Shown here piece after piece: positions 8,535 through 17,663 of a stretch of DNA of 64,000 nt. The stretch is from Polaribacter sp. SA4-10 (GTDB lineage Bacteria; Bacteroidota; Bacteroidia; Flavobacteriales; Flavobacteriaceae). The number at the start of each line of letters is the position of its first letter. The first letter of the stretch is position 1. The translations under genes and the position numbers were made by a program. The DNA is taken from NCBI RefSeq assembly GCF_002163835.1, contig NZ_CP019331.1:2269001-2333000 (forward strand), given 5' to 3'. Under the pieces are notes generated by a model. It was given only the letters and a program-made list of their open reading frames with translations, searched no databases and had not been told where the DNA came from.

Positions 8535-9401
8535 TTAACTTTTTAAAGCTTCTGCTCCACCAACAATTTCTAAAATTTCATTAGTAATTGCCGCTTGACG
8601 CGCTTTATTATACGTTAATAATAAATCATCTCTAAGATCTGTTGCGTTGTCTGTTGCTTTGTGCATTGCAGTCATACGTGCTCCGTGTTCTGAAGCAAAA
8701 CTATCTCTAATAGATTTGTATAATTGAGTTTTTAAAGACTTCGGTATTAATGCTAAAACTATCTCTTCTTTAGAAGGCTCAAAAATATAATCAGATTTCA
8801 CTGCAGATGCATCTCCACCTTCAATAGGTTTGATTGGCAAAAATTGTTCTACTTGAGGTATTTGAGTAGCAGCATTTTTAAATTGATTGTAAACAATTTC
8901 AATTTTATCATAGCTACCATCAGTATACATAGCCATTAATTTTTCTGCTATTTCTGCAACATTATCAAAAGTTAAATCGTCAAATATGTCGTTTTGTCTT
9001 TCAATAATAGTAAACTGCTTTGATAATGTATCTGCTCCTTTTTTACCAATTGTAAATAATTCTACAGTTGCATTAGAATATTTTTCTTCAATAGTTTTTA
9101 CAACTTGTTTTGTAATAGAAGAATTAAAACCACCACATAAACCTCTATTAGAAGTAATTGCAACTATTAAAACTTTAGAAACTTCTCTTTGCGTAGAATA
9201 CGTTCCTCCAGCATCACTATCTAAAGTTGCGCTTAAATTCTGCAACAATTCAGTTAGTTTAGATGAATAAGGTCTCATTGCAGTAATTGCATCTTGCGCT
9301 TTTTTCAACTTTGCAGCAGATACCATTTTCATGGCAGATGTTATCTGCATTGTTGAACCAATTGAGGTGATTCTATTACGTATTTCTTTTAAGTTTGCCA
9401 T
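8535..9401 (-). CDS. atpG: ATP synthase F1 subunit gamma
   Basis: A 288-residue central-stalk subunit that couples c-ring rotation to catalysis in F1. The N-terminus MANLKEIRNRITSIGSTMQI and the C-terminal helix (NEILEIVGGAEAL) are the conserved coiled-coil ends, and ITSNRGLCGGFNSSI is the conserved strand of the globular domain. Length matches the family. It is the last gene of the leftward operon, 43 bases after atpA, and is followed by the strong hairpin at 8471. The beta and epsilon genes do not follow it. Confidence 0.97.
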   Translation of the reverse strand: MANLKEIRNRITSIGSTMQITSAMKMVSAAKLKKAQDAITAMRPYSSKLTELLQNLSATLDSDAGGTYSTQREVSKVLIVAITSNRGLCGGFNSSITKQVVKTIEEKYSNATVELFTIGKKGADTLSKQFTIIERQNDIFDDLTFDNVAEIAEKLMAMYTDGSYDKIEIVYNQFKNAATQIPQVEQFLPIKPIEGGDASAVKSDYIFEPSKEEIVLALIPKSLKTQLYKSIRDSFASEHGARMTAMHKATDNATDLRDDLLLTYNKARQAAITNEILEIVGGAEALKS

Positions 9402-9444
9402 CTACTTTAGTATTGGTAATTATAGCTTTAAGTCTACAATTAGA

Positions 9445-11025
9445 TTATTTTGCAAAATGACTTGAAATCTCTTTAGCTGCTGCTGTTAAAGTAGCAATTA
9501 CTTCCTCTGTTAATTTACCAGATTTTAAAGTATCTAAAGTATCTCTATGCTTTGCATTTAAATAATCGATATAATCTCTTTCGAATTTCTTTACTTGTTT
9601 TACAGGTACGTCTCTTAACAAGTTTTTAGATCCTGCATAAATAATTGCAATTTGATCTTCTACTGGATAAGGGTCATTTTGAGCTTGCTTTAAAATTTCA
9701 ACGTTACGTTGTCCTTTAGAAATTACATTCATTGTAGCTGCATCTAAATCAGATCCAAACTTAGCAAATGCCTCTAATTCACGGTACGCTGCTTGATCTA
9801 ATTTTAAAGTACCAGATACTTTTTTCATAGATTTAATCTGTGCATTACCTCCAACACGAGATACAGAAATACCTACGTTAATTGCTGGTCTTACACCTGA
9901 GTTAAATAAATCTCCATCTAAGAAAATTTGTCCATCTGTAATAGAAATTACATTTGTTGGAATATATGCTGATACATCTCCTGCTTGCGTTTCAATAATT
10001 GGCAATGCAGTTAAAGAACCTCCACCTTTTACAATTCCTTTTAAAGAATCTGGTAAATCGTTCATTTCACTTGCAATTTTGTCATCATTAATAACTTTTG
10101 CAGCACGTTCTAATAACCTAGAGTGTAAGTAAAATACATCACCAGGATACGCCTCACGTCCTGGAGGTCTTCTTAATAATAAAGAAATCTCACGGTAAGC
10201 AACTGCTTGTTTTGATAAATCATCAAAAATAATTAAAGCAGGTCTTCCAGAATCTCTAAAATATTCTCCAATTGCAGCTCCAGCAAATGGTGCATACACT
10301 TGCATTGCTGCAGGATCTGATGCATTTGCTGCTACAATTGTAGTATACTGCATTGCTCCTTTTTCTTCTAACATGTTTGCAATAGATGCAACTGTAGAAG
10401 CTTTTTGACCAATAGCAACATAAATACAAAATACTGGCTCTCCAGCTTCAAAAAATTCTTTTTGATTTAAAATAGTATCTAAAGCAACTGTAGATTTACC
10501 TGTTTGACGGTCTCCAATGATTAACTCACGTTGACCTCTACCAACAGGAATCATTGCATCAATAGATTTAATACCAGTTTGTAATGGTTCCGTTACTGGC
10601 TCTCTATAAATAACACCCGGAGCTCTACGCTCTAAAGGCATTTCATAAGTTTTACCAGAAATTGGTCCTTTACCATCAATTGGATTCCCTAAAGTATCCA
10701 CAACACGTCCTACTACGCCTTCACCTGCTCTTAATGAAGCAATACGCTCAGTACGTTTTACAGTAGAACCTTCTCTAATTGAAGTAGAAGCTCCTAATAA
10801 TACAACACCTACGTTATCTTCTTCTAAGTTTAATACGATACCTTCTAATCCGTTTTCGAATTCAACTAGTTCACCATATTGAACATTAGAAAGACCGTAA
10901 ACACGAGCAATACCATCTCCTACTTGTAAAACAGTTCCTACTTCATTTAAGGTAGCTTTCGCTTCAAAATTAGTTAACTGTTGTTTTAAAATTGCTGATA
11001 CTTCAGCTGGTTTAATACTTGCCAT
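9445..11025 (-). CDS. atpA: ATP synthase F1 subunit alpha
   Basis: The 526-residue non-catalytic nucleotide-binding subunit of F1 carries Walker A GDRQTGKS, the [19 protein letters not shown] segment, and the arginine-finger region [15 protein letters not shown] that completes the catalytic sites at the alpha/beta interface. The N-terminal segment [20 protein letters not shown] is the usual beta-barrel crown. Lies between atpH (21 bases upstream) and atpG. Peripheral membrane complex on the cytoplasmic face. Confidence 0.98.
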   Translation of the reverse strand: MASIKPAEVSAILKQQLTNFEAKATLNEVGTVLQVGDGIARVYGLSNVQYGELVEFENGLEGIVLNLEEDNVGVVLLGASTSIREGSTVKRTERIASLRAGEGVVGRVVDTLGNPIDGKGPISGKTYEMPLERRAPGVIYREPVTEPLQTGIKSIDAMIPVGRGQRELIIGDRQTGKSTVALDTILNQKEFFEAGEPVFCIYVAIGQKASTVASIANMLEEKGAMQYTTIVAANASDPAAMQVYAPFAGAAIGEYFRDSGRPALIIFDDLSKQAVAYREISLLLRRPPGREAYPGDVFYLHSRLLERAAKVINDDKIASEMNDLPDSLKGIVKGGGSLTALPIIETQAGDVSAYIPTNVISITDGQIFLDGDLFNSGVRPAINVGISVSRVGGNAQIKSMKKVSGTLKLDQAAYRELEAFAKFGSDLDAATMNVISKGQRNVEILKQAQNDPYPVEDQIAIIYAGSKNLLRDVPVKQVKKFERDYIDYLNAKHRDTLDTLKSGKLTEEVIATLTAAAKEISSHFAK

Positions 11026-11046
11026 CTTGTATAATTTGATGTATTA

Positions 11047-11604
11047 TTAAATTTTTGGAATATAATGACTGTTGTCAAATTCCTTTTTCAATTCATTTAA
11101 ATAATTAGAGATACTTGCATCATATTGCACATCTCCAACACGTAAAATAAATCCACCTAAAATAGCTGGGTTAATTACGTTTTCTAAATTTGCTTTCTTT
11201 CCTGTTAAGGATACAATTTTAGCTACTATTTGCTTTTCTATATCTGCAGTTAAAGGTACAACTGTAGTAACTTTAGCTACTTGCATATGCTTATCAAAAT
11301 CATAAATGATTACATATTGTTTTGCTATAGATGCTAGCATTGCTATTCTTTTATTATCTAGTAATAAATGAAACAAACCAAGCGTAATATTGTTTACTTT
11401 TCCTTTAAATATAGCGTTTAAAACGTTTATCTTATCAGAAGACTTAACAATAGGACTTCTTAACATTACTTCAAATTCATCATTTTCAGAAATTGTAGTA
11501 GAAATAAATAACATATCGTCATTTACTGCAGTTTCTTCTTTAGAATCTTTAGCAAGATTTAAAATTGCTTTTGCATAACGTAATGCTGCTCTTGCGTCTT
11601 TCAT
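11047..11604 (-). CDS. atpH: ATP synthase F1 subunit delta
   Basis: A 185-residue OSCP/delta subunit that ties F1 to the b-subunit stator. The N-terminal helical domain starts ARAALRYAKAILNLA, and the C-terminal NPAILGGFILRVGDVQYDAS is the family signature. It begins eight bases after atpF and ends 21 bases before atpA, in the standard F-H-A order. Confidence 0.95.
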   Translation of the reverse strand: MKDARAALRYAKAILNLAKDSKEETAVNDDMLFISTTISENDEFEVMLRSPIVKSSDKINVLNAIFKGKVNNITLGLFHLLLDNKRIAMLASIAKQYVIIYDFDKHMQVAKVTTVVPLTADIEKQIVAKIVSLTGKKANLENVINPAILGGFILRVGDVQYDASISNYLNELKKEFDNSHYIPKI

Positions 11605-11611
11605 GGTTTGC

Positions 11612-12112
11612 TTAATTTAAAGTAACCTCTTTTAAGATTCCTTCAACTAATTCTAGTTGATCTTTCTTATTAGACAATTCTTTTCTAATTACTGATTCTG
11701 CAATACTTATAGATAATTCTGCAACGTTCTTTTTGATTTCTGCTAAAGCTGCTTGTTTCTCTTGTTGAATAGATGCTTGCGCATTTTCAATCAATTTTGT
11801 AGTAACTTCTTTTGCATCTTCTTTTGCTTCAGCAATCATATTATCTCTAATATCTCTTGCGTCTTTCATCATTGCATCTCTTTCTGCTCTTGCTTCCTTT
11901 ATCAAATTTGCATTATCTGCTTGTAAATTCTGCATTTCTTTACGTGCATTTTCTGCAGCTTCTAAAGCATTTTCAATTCCAGATTCTCTTTCTTCCAAAG
12001 AAGTTAAAATTGGTTTCCATGCAAATTTTACCATTAAAGCAATTAGTGCTAATAATAAGATCAACGAAACTACAAATAACCCTGGTGAAAAATCGTTTAA
12101 TAAAGTTTCCAT
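11612..12112 (-). CDS. atpF: ATP synthase F0 subunit b
   Basis: A 166-residue stator subunit with one N-terminal membrane helix (FVVSLILLLALIALMVKFAW) followed by a long charged, Ala/Glu/Lys-rich coiled coil typical of the b dimer. Conserved KFAWKPI follows the helix. It is separated from atpE by 100 bases holding a long hairpin at 12157, unlike the tight spacing downstream. Confidence 0.95.
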   Translation of the reverse strand: METLLNDFSPGLFVVSLILLLALIALMVKFAWKPILTSLEERESGIENALEAAENARKEMQNLQADNANLIKEARAERDAMMKDARDIRDNMIAEAKEDAKEVTTKLIENAQASIQQEKQAALAEIKKNVAELSISIAESVIRKELSNKKDQLELVEGILKEVTLN

Positions 12113-12156
12113 TCTATAAACTAGTTAATATATTTTATTCTTAAATGTTTAATTTT

Positions 12157-12196
12157 AAAACATGTTCTGTAACCAACCGTTACAGAAACATGTTTT
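12157..12196 (-). terminator. Long hairpin between atpE and atpF, possible partial attenuator
   Basis: Arms of 17 and 18 bases (12157-12173 and 12179-12196; AAAACATGTT...CTGTAAC with one bulged base) surround a five-base loop. On the coding strand it follows the atpE stop and is trailed by TTTTAAAATT. It may cut or stabilise transcripts so that the c subunit, needed in many copies, is made in excess of b. Confidence 0.6.
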
Positions 12197-12212
12197 TTGT
12201 TTTTTGCTTGGA

Positions 12213-12422
<210 letters not shown>

Positions 12423-12437
12423 TTAAACAAACTTTTA

Positions 12438-13571
12438 TTAATGATGCTCAGGCTCTGCTACTGCCATACCAATAAATAATGCTGAAAGCATTGTAAAGAT
12501 ATACGCTTGTAAAAAAGCTACTAAAACCTCAATTAATGTTATAAAAAATGATAATACTAATGACAATCCTGTTGCTCCAACAACCCCTAAAGATTCTTTT
12601 AGCGTAAACATAATTGCTATTAAACTCATTACCACAATATGACCTGCTGATATGTTTGCGAACAAACGCACTAATAATGAAAATGGTTTAATTATTAAAG
12701 CTCCAGCCAATTCTATAATTGCTAAAACTGGGCGAATTGCATAAGGAACTCCTGGCATCCACAACATGTGCATCCAATAATCCTTATTACCACTTACTGT
12801 ATAAATTACTAGTGTAAAAATTGCCAAACAAGCAGTAACTGCTAATTGACCGGTAACATTAAATCCTAAAGGTGTTAACCCTAATAAGTTTAATGCCCAA
12901 ATAAAGAAAAACACCGTTAATAGATATCCTGTAAATCTTCTATAATGTTTTTCACCAATGTTTGGCCTTGCAATTTCATCTCTAACATATAAAACTAACG
13001 GCTCTAAAACTCGTCCAAAACCAGTTGGAACCTTCTTGGTTTTATATTGTCTTGCTAATTTAGAAAACCAAAATAACATCAATAAACCTATTGCCAAAAT
13101 ACCAAAAGCACTTTTAGTAATTGAGAAATCTAAAGTTTTGTGTGCATTTGTTGCGTGGTGAGTTTCATCAAAAGAAACTGTTGAAGCTTCTTTGTCTAAC
13201 TCATAAATTTTACTGTGAATTTTAGCAAATTTTAATCCTTTCTTTTCTACAACCACATGACCATCATCATTATGATGAAATTCTGATGACATAAAAGCAA
13301 CTAAACCTTCACTTGTCCAAAGAATTACTGGTAGTGGAAAACCAACATGCTTTCTTTTACCTTCATCACTTGTGTATGAAAATAATGAGAAATCATGAGA
13401 ATCCTTAATGTGATGTAGAATATAAGCATCTACTTCTGCTTTAGTGTTTACACGACCTCCATCATTTTGGTTCTCCTGTTTTTTATCAGATTCTGAGGCA
13501 AAACTTGTAGCCGTAAAAAAGGCTATAGCTGCTATTGTAAGAAACTTGATTATTTTTTGTGCAATCTTCAT
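12438..13571 (-). CDS. atpB: ATP synthase F0 subunit a with long N-terminal periplasmic extension
   Basis: The C-terminal about 230 residues are a normal a subunit with several membrane helices; the essential Arg lies in PFSLLVRLFANISAGH. Before it comes a cleavable-looking signal (KFLTIAAIAFFTATSFASES) and roughly 110 polar residues with His-rich stretches, making 377 residues against about 270 in E. coli. This extension is common in Bacteroidota. First of the core genes, with its own promoter (-7 box at 13600). Confidence 0.95.
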   Translation of the reverse strand: MKIAQKIIKFLTIAAIAFFTATSFASESDKKQENQNDGGRVNTKAEVDAYILHHIKDSHDFSLFSYTSDEGKRKHVGFPLPVILWTSEGLVAFMSSEFHHNDDGHVVVEKKGLKFAKIHSKIYELDKEASTVSFDETHHATNAHKTLDFSITKSAFGILAIGLLMLFWFSKLARQYKTKKVPTGFGRVLEPLVLYVRDEIARPNIGEKHYRRFTGYLLTVFFFIWALNLLGLTPLGFNVTGQLAVTACLAIFTLVIYTVSGNKDYWMHMLWMPGVPYAIRPVLAIIELAGALIIKPFSLLVRLFANISAGHIVVMSLIAIMFTLKESLGVVGATGLSLVLSFFITLIEVLVAFLQAYIFTMLSALFIGMAVAEPEHH

Positions 13572-13599
13572 TATAAAAATAGGCTTTCTAAATTCCGCG

Positions 13600-13629
13600 C
13601 AAAGGTAGGAAATAATTCAAAACCACAAA
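13600..13629 (-). promoter_or_regulatory. Bacteroidota-type promoter for atpB
   Basis: On the minus strand TTTG (13626-13629) and TACCTTTG (13600-13607) are separated by 18 bases, matching the TTTG / TAnnTTTG promoter of this phylum. The start codon lies 28 bases further on. It would allow the core ATP synthase genes to be transcribed independently of sprE and the bactofilin. Confidence 0.7.
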
Positions 13630-13636
13630 CGTTTTT

Positions 13637-14038
13637 TTAAAATTGTTTTTTATTACTTCTGTTTAGGGTTTTTGCCACAAAAACAACTTCTGTTAATAAA
13701 AAAATAAATATTGGAATTAACAGCGATATTTTTTCTGAAAAAGTAAAGGTTTCTATTGTTAGTATAGACTTATAGAAAAAAATACAAAATAAAACTAACT
13801 TGATTACTAAGCTCGCTAAATAGATAAAACCTAGTTGAGTAAAGAGTTTATCAACAGTAGAAACAACTCTTAAATTAATACAAACAAGAGCTGAAAAGAA
13901 GGCGTGAAAAAGGTATATTTTTTCTAAAGAAAAACCTAAAGTTATTTCTTTACATGATAAAAAAGTTTGATGTGAATAAAATACAATTAAGAATAAAACA
14001 ACAAACACTATTATATAGGTAAAAATGTCTTTATTCAT
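13637..14038 (-). CDS. Small four-helix membrane protein in the ATP synthase cluster
   Basis: The 133-residue protein has four probable membrane helices (FTYIIVFVVLFLIVF, IYLFHAFFSALVCINL, LGFIYLASLVIKLVLFCIFF, IPIFIFLLTEVVFVAK) and a short basic tail. It sits where atpI often lies, between the AtpZ-like gene (eight-base overlap) and atpB. Position suggests an AtpI-like role in c-ring assembly or ion homeostasis, but sequence alone gives no motif. Confidence 0.7.
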   Translation of the reverse strand: MNKDIFTYIIVFVVLFLIVFYSHQTFLSCKEITLGFSLEKIYLFHAFFSALVCINLRVVSTVDKLFTQLGFIYLASLVIKLVLFCIFFYKSILTIETFTFSEKISLLIPIFIFLLTEVVFVAKTLNRSNKKQF

Positions 14039-14249
14039 TAATTTTATTGGCTTGTTTTATTAAAGAATACATTGATAAAAAAATAGCAAACAACGTAATT
14101 GTTTCTGTTAAAAATTCTAATTGAAATTTCTTATCTAACCATTGACCTAGCAAAAAACCTAGGTAAATAGTACCCCCCATTTGTAAGCCAGCTCCAGAGA
14201 GTTGAAGCGCTTTATTAAGCGGTTTTTTCTGAGGTTTTTTGTTGGTCAT
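14031..14249 (-). CDS. AtpZ/AtpI-family protein
   Basis: A 72-residue protein with two membrane helices (GAGLQMGGTIYLGFLLGQWL and ITLFAIFLSMYSLIKQ) and a basic N-terminus. The pattern G-x6-G-x2-LGxxLDxxF is the AtpZ family hallmark, linked to ATP synthase assembly or Mg/Ca transport. Its start overlaps the end of the bactofilin gene by 35 bases; no later ATG would keep the first helix, so the overlap is probably real. Confidence 0.85.
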   Translation of the reverse strand: MTNKKPQKKPLNKALQLSGAGLQMGGTIYLGFLLGQWLDKKFQLEFLTETITLFAIFLSMYSLIKQANKINE

Positions 14250-14628
14250 TTCCTTTATTCAATTCTTTAATTGCTCCTTTCATTGAACAAGTTGCGTTAA
14301 AAGATGCTCCTGGTTCTAAAGAAATTTTACCAATTACAACATCTCCAGAAATAGTAGCTGTTGCTTTTACTGTTAAAATTTTTGAGACTAGTAATTTACC
14401 AGAAAACTTACCTTCAATATCTGCATTTGCAGCATCTACATTACCTTTTACAAGTCCTTCAACACCAATAATTACACGTCCATTTGTTTTTATTGTGCCT
14501 TCTAAAGTACCATCTATTCTAAAATCTCCATCCGATTTTATATCACCAATAATTGTTGTGTTTTTAGCGATAACATTTCTTTCCATAGTTTTTGGTTTTT
14601 CTAGTTTTTTATTTTTACTGCTAAACAT
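14215..14628 (-). CDS. Bactofilin (polymer-forming cytoskeletal protein)
   Basis: A 137-residue bactofilin: polar N-terminal tail, then a right-handed beta-helix with regular Gly/Ile/Val turns (IIGDIKSDGDFRIDGTLEGT, NGRVIIGVEGLVKGNVDAAN, DIEGKFSGKLLVSKILTVKA) and a charged tail. Bactofilins polymerise without nucleotide and scaffold cell-shape and envelope processes, often at the membrane. Encoded between sprE/porW and atpZ with almost no gaps. Confidence 0.93.
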   Translation of the reverse strand: MFSSKNKKLEKPKTMERNVIAKNTTIIGDIKSDGDFRIDGTLEGTIKTNGRVIIGVEGLVKGNVDAANADIEGKFSGKLLVSKILTVKATATISGDVVIGKISLEPGASFNATCSMKGAIKELNKGNDQQKTSEKTA

Positions 14629-14631
14629 ATT

Positions 14632-16857
14632 TTATTTACTTAGTTGTTCTAAAATTTCTTTTGCTTTTTTTCCTTCTTCTGTAATAGCGTATTTTATAAC
14701 GATTGCCTCTAATGCAAATTTATACACTTCTCTACTAGAGTATTTACCTAATGCATAAGCTCTTAAGAGTTCAAATTTAGGGCATAATTTTGAGCTTTGT
14801 ATTGTTGGCAAAATAGCTACAATTTTAAAAACTGTTTCCTCAAACTTATTTTCCTTATATAAATAATATATTTCTTTATATTTTTTCTCTATTTCATCAA
14901 CTGCTGTTTCTTCTTCTACTTTGTTATTTGGTTCTTTAATTGCTTTTGCAAAAACGGTGTTCGCATATTTTGTAAGAATTATTTCTTTGTACTTACTTGC
15001 TTTATCTTCTAGCCCTAAATTAGTATAAATTTGATATAAATGCCAGTTAATTGGTAAAACTAGTTCTTGTTTTGGATTTAAAAATGCTACTCTTTCTAAT
15101 CTTTTAATTGCTAAAGATAGATTTTTAAACTGCTCTTTATAAATTAAACCTAGTTCATATAAAGCTTGATTTCTATCGGTCTTTAAGTTGTCTATTTGTA
15201 CTTTTTCTGAAGGGATCGTTTTTAAATAACTTGCCAAATCATAACGTATATCTATTTCATTTACTTGTACAGCATCTATTTCTGATGTGTTTATACTAAT
15301 CTTTGAAGACCAGCGCCAATTATCTTCTAACTTTCTGTTTCCCCATACTTTTTGAAACTCAGTTTGTCCAAACCCTAAAGATTGTGAATTATAAAAATAC
15401 CATTTTCCTTTTTTATTAGATTGTAATGAGTTATTGCCAAAAGCACTACCAAAAGCCAATTGATTTAACTTTAACTGCGCAGCTTCTTCGTCTTTCTTTT
15501 TTAAAGCATCAATATACTTTTGAAAATAACTTTCTTGCGCTCCTTTTGATAACGATGCAATTCTTAGAATACTATCATTTTCTGTAACAATCTCTTCAAA
15601 CTTTATTAATGAGGCTAAGTTTTTATACTTTCTTTTTATTCTTCTAATTCTTAATTCTTTAGGATCCTCAGAGATTTGTAAAACACTATCATAATAAGCA
15701 CTTGCTAATTGATATTCTGAGTCTTTAAAATACAAATCGCCCAATCTTTCATAAGTGAACGTTTTTTGTTTATTACCTCCTAATTTTGTTCTTATCGATT
15801 TATTATAAAAATTTATAGCTGTTCTTATACTGTCATTTTTTTCATGTAAAACTCCAGATTGGTAATACAATTCATCTAAAAAAGGTCTATTATCTCTATT
15901 TTTAATTAGCTTTTGCATTTGTTCTAACAAAGCTATTGATGAAGAGTCTTTAGAAGCATTTTTTGCCATTTCTATATTTGCATGTATTTTAAATTTATAG
16001 GGCGCTTTTTTAAAGTTTGCCAATTTATTAAATACTGCTAAAGCGGAATCTTTTTTGTTTTCTGAACTATAAATCTGACCTAAAATAAAAAGGTTTCTTG
16101 CAGATTGTTCTCTGTTTTTTAAGGTTCTTGTCGCTTTTCTTAAATGGTTTTTAGCTTTTTGAATACTGTCTGATGCTACATAAGCCATTGCAAGAGCAGT
16201 ATTTCCTTGTTCTTTTATTTCATCAGAAAAACTCACCTCTAATGTATCTTTTACAACCAGTAATAATTTTAAAGTTTCTATTGCTCTTTTTTCGTTATCT
16301 ATTCTGATGTTGGCTTTGGCTCTCCAAATTTTGGTTTCAGCAATTAAATCTGCATTTGGGTAATTTGCAATAACATAATTAAAAGCTTCTATTGCCGGAA
16401 TAAAACGCTGAGAATAATAACGTGATTTTCCTAATAGTAAATACGCATCATCTATTTGAGAATTACGTTCTAAACCATTAATGTTCATACCGTGTGTTTG
16501 AATTGCTTTTACCGCTTTTTCTTCAGCTTTATCAAAAGGGGTTTCTGCTTTTTCTTCTTCTTCTTCTTCATCACCAAACCCAGCTCCAATACCGCTGTTA
16601 GAATATTTAGGCATTACTATTTTATCTTCATCAAATGCTATAGGTTCTATTGGTAATTGCTTAAAAAAATCATCTTTATAGCCGTCATTTATACCTTTAA
16701 TTCCGTCTTTAAAAGCTTCTTTCCCGTTAAAAAGAACATTAAACTTTGTAGTAAGTGCGTGGTAGTTCCTGTTAATTATTGTGTCTTTTCTTGTGCTACA
16801 AGAATATAGCACTGCAAATACAGTAAGTAATAAAACTATTTTTTTTGTGTCTTTCAT
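14632..16857 (-). CDS. sprE: Type IX secretion/gliding motility lipoprotein SprE (PorW), TPR-rich
   Basis: The 741-residue lipoprotein (lipobox AVLYSC) has the hallmark mature N-terminus NRNYHALTTKFNVLFNGKEA of SprE/PorW, then an acidic low-complexity stretch (DEEEEEEKAE) and many TPR-like helical pairs (DDAYLLLGKSRYYSQRF, ELGLIYKEQFKNLSLAIKRL). SprE/PorW is required for T9SS export and gliding in Flavobacterium johnsoniae and Porphyromonas gingivalis and acts on the periplasmic side. It links directly to the T9SS cargo encoded at 58116. Slightly shorter than the F. johnsoniae protein. Its stop lies three bases before the bactofilin start. Confidence 0.87.
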   Translation of the reverse strand: MKDTKKIVLLLTVFAVLYSCSTRKDTIINRNYHALTTKFNVLFNGKEAFKDGIKGINDGYKDDFFKQLPIEPIAFDEDKIVMPKYSNSGIGAGFGDEEEEEEKAETPFDKAEEKAVKAIQTHGMNINGLERNSQIDDAYLLLGKSRYYSQRFIPAIEAFNYVIANYPNADLIAETKIWRAKANIRIDNEKRAIETLKLLLVVKDTLEVSFSDEIKEQGNTALAMAYVASDSIQKAKNHLRKATRTLKNREQSARNLFILGQIYSSENKKDSALAVFNKLANFKKAPYKFKIHANIEMAKNASKDSSSIALLEQMQKLIKNRDNRPFLDELYYQSGVLHEKNDSIRTAINFYNKSIRTKLGGNKQKTFTYERLGDLYFKDSEYQLASAYYDSVLQISEDPKELRIRRIKRKYKNLASLIKFEEIVTENDSILRIASLSKGAQESYFQKYIDALKKKDEEAAQLKLNQLAFGSAFGNNSLQSNKKGKWYFYNSQSLGFGQTEFQKVWGNRKLEDNWRWSSKISINTSEIDAVQVNEIDIRYDLASYLKTIPSEKVQIDNLKTDRNQALYELGLIYKEQFKNLSLAIKRLERVAFLNPKQELVLPINWHLYQIYTNLGLEDKASKYKEIILTKYANTVFAKAIKEPNNKVEEETAVDEIEKKYKEIYYLYKENKFEETVFKIVAILPTIQSSKLCPKFELLRAYALGKYSSREVYKFALEAIVIKYAITEEGKKAKEILEQLSK

Positions 16858-16946
16858 AAAATTAAAACCTCTTAATTACAACAGAATTTTAAGAAATATA
16901 TTATAAATAAGAATGTAAAAATAGTAATAAATTAAGAATACCTGAC

Positions 16947-17642
16947 CTATACAGAAAAATAGCTCTCTAATTCTTTTAAAGTCTCTGTAGAAGTCTTAAT
17001 ATCTTTTACAACAATTCCCTTGTCTAAAACCACAATTCTTTCACAAACTTCTGTTACATGACTTAAATCGTGACTAGAAACTAAAACAGTAATACCTCCT
17101 TTTTCAGTTAACTCTTTTATAATTGTTTTAAGTCTAATTTGTGTTGTTGGATCTAGATTTGCAAACGGTTCATCTAAAATTACCACTTGTGGATTGCCCA
17201 TCATAGCAGCAACAATTCCCACTTTTTTTTGATTTCCTTTACTTAAATCTCTTAAATATTTTTTCTTCCCAATAATTTCTTCATTAAAAAACTCATCAAA
17301 TTGAGATAGAAATGTAGCAACATCAGCGGTATTCATTTCTCTTAAATCGCCAATAAAATCGAAATATTCTTCTGGCGTTAAATAACCAATTAAAAAAGAT
17401 TCATCAATAAAAGATCCGGTAAAGACTTTCCAGTCTTCACTCTTATTCACAACGATATCATTAGTTGTAATCGTTCCTGTTGTTGGTCTTATTAAATCTA
17501 ATAAAATATTAAATAACGTTGTTTTTCCTGCTCCATTATTACCAACCAAACCAAAACTTTGCCCTGTTGGAATTTCTATAGACGAAACATTTAATACTTC
17601 TGCCTTTCCGTATTTTTTTGATATAGTATCTATTGTAATCAT
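16947..17642 (-). CDS. ABC transporter ATP-binding protein (ABC-2 type)
   Basis: A 231-residue ATPase with Walker A GNNGAGKTT, a divergent signature LSKGNQKKVG in place of LSGGQ, Walker B VVILDEPFANLD and switch His in SSHDLSH. The LSKGNQKKV form is typical of ABC-2 exporters. It is the last gene of the PadR operon, 21 bases after the DUF5687 permease gene, and presumably powers that permease. Confidence 0.93.
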   Translation of the reverse strand: MITIDTISKKYGKAEVLNVSSIEIPTGQSFGLVGNNGAGKTTLFNILLDLIRPTTGTITTNDIVVNKSEDWKVFTGSFIDESFLIGYLTPEEYFDFIGDLREMNTADVATFLSQFDEFFNEEIIGKKKYLRDLSKGNQKKVGIVAAMMGNPQVVILDEPFANLDPTTQIRLKTIIKELTEKGGITVLVSSHDLSHVTEVCERIVVLDKGIVVKDIKTSTETLKELESYFSV

Positions 17643-17663
17643 TTTGTGTGTTTTAAATTTTAA

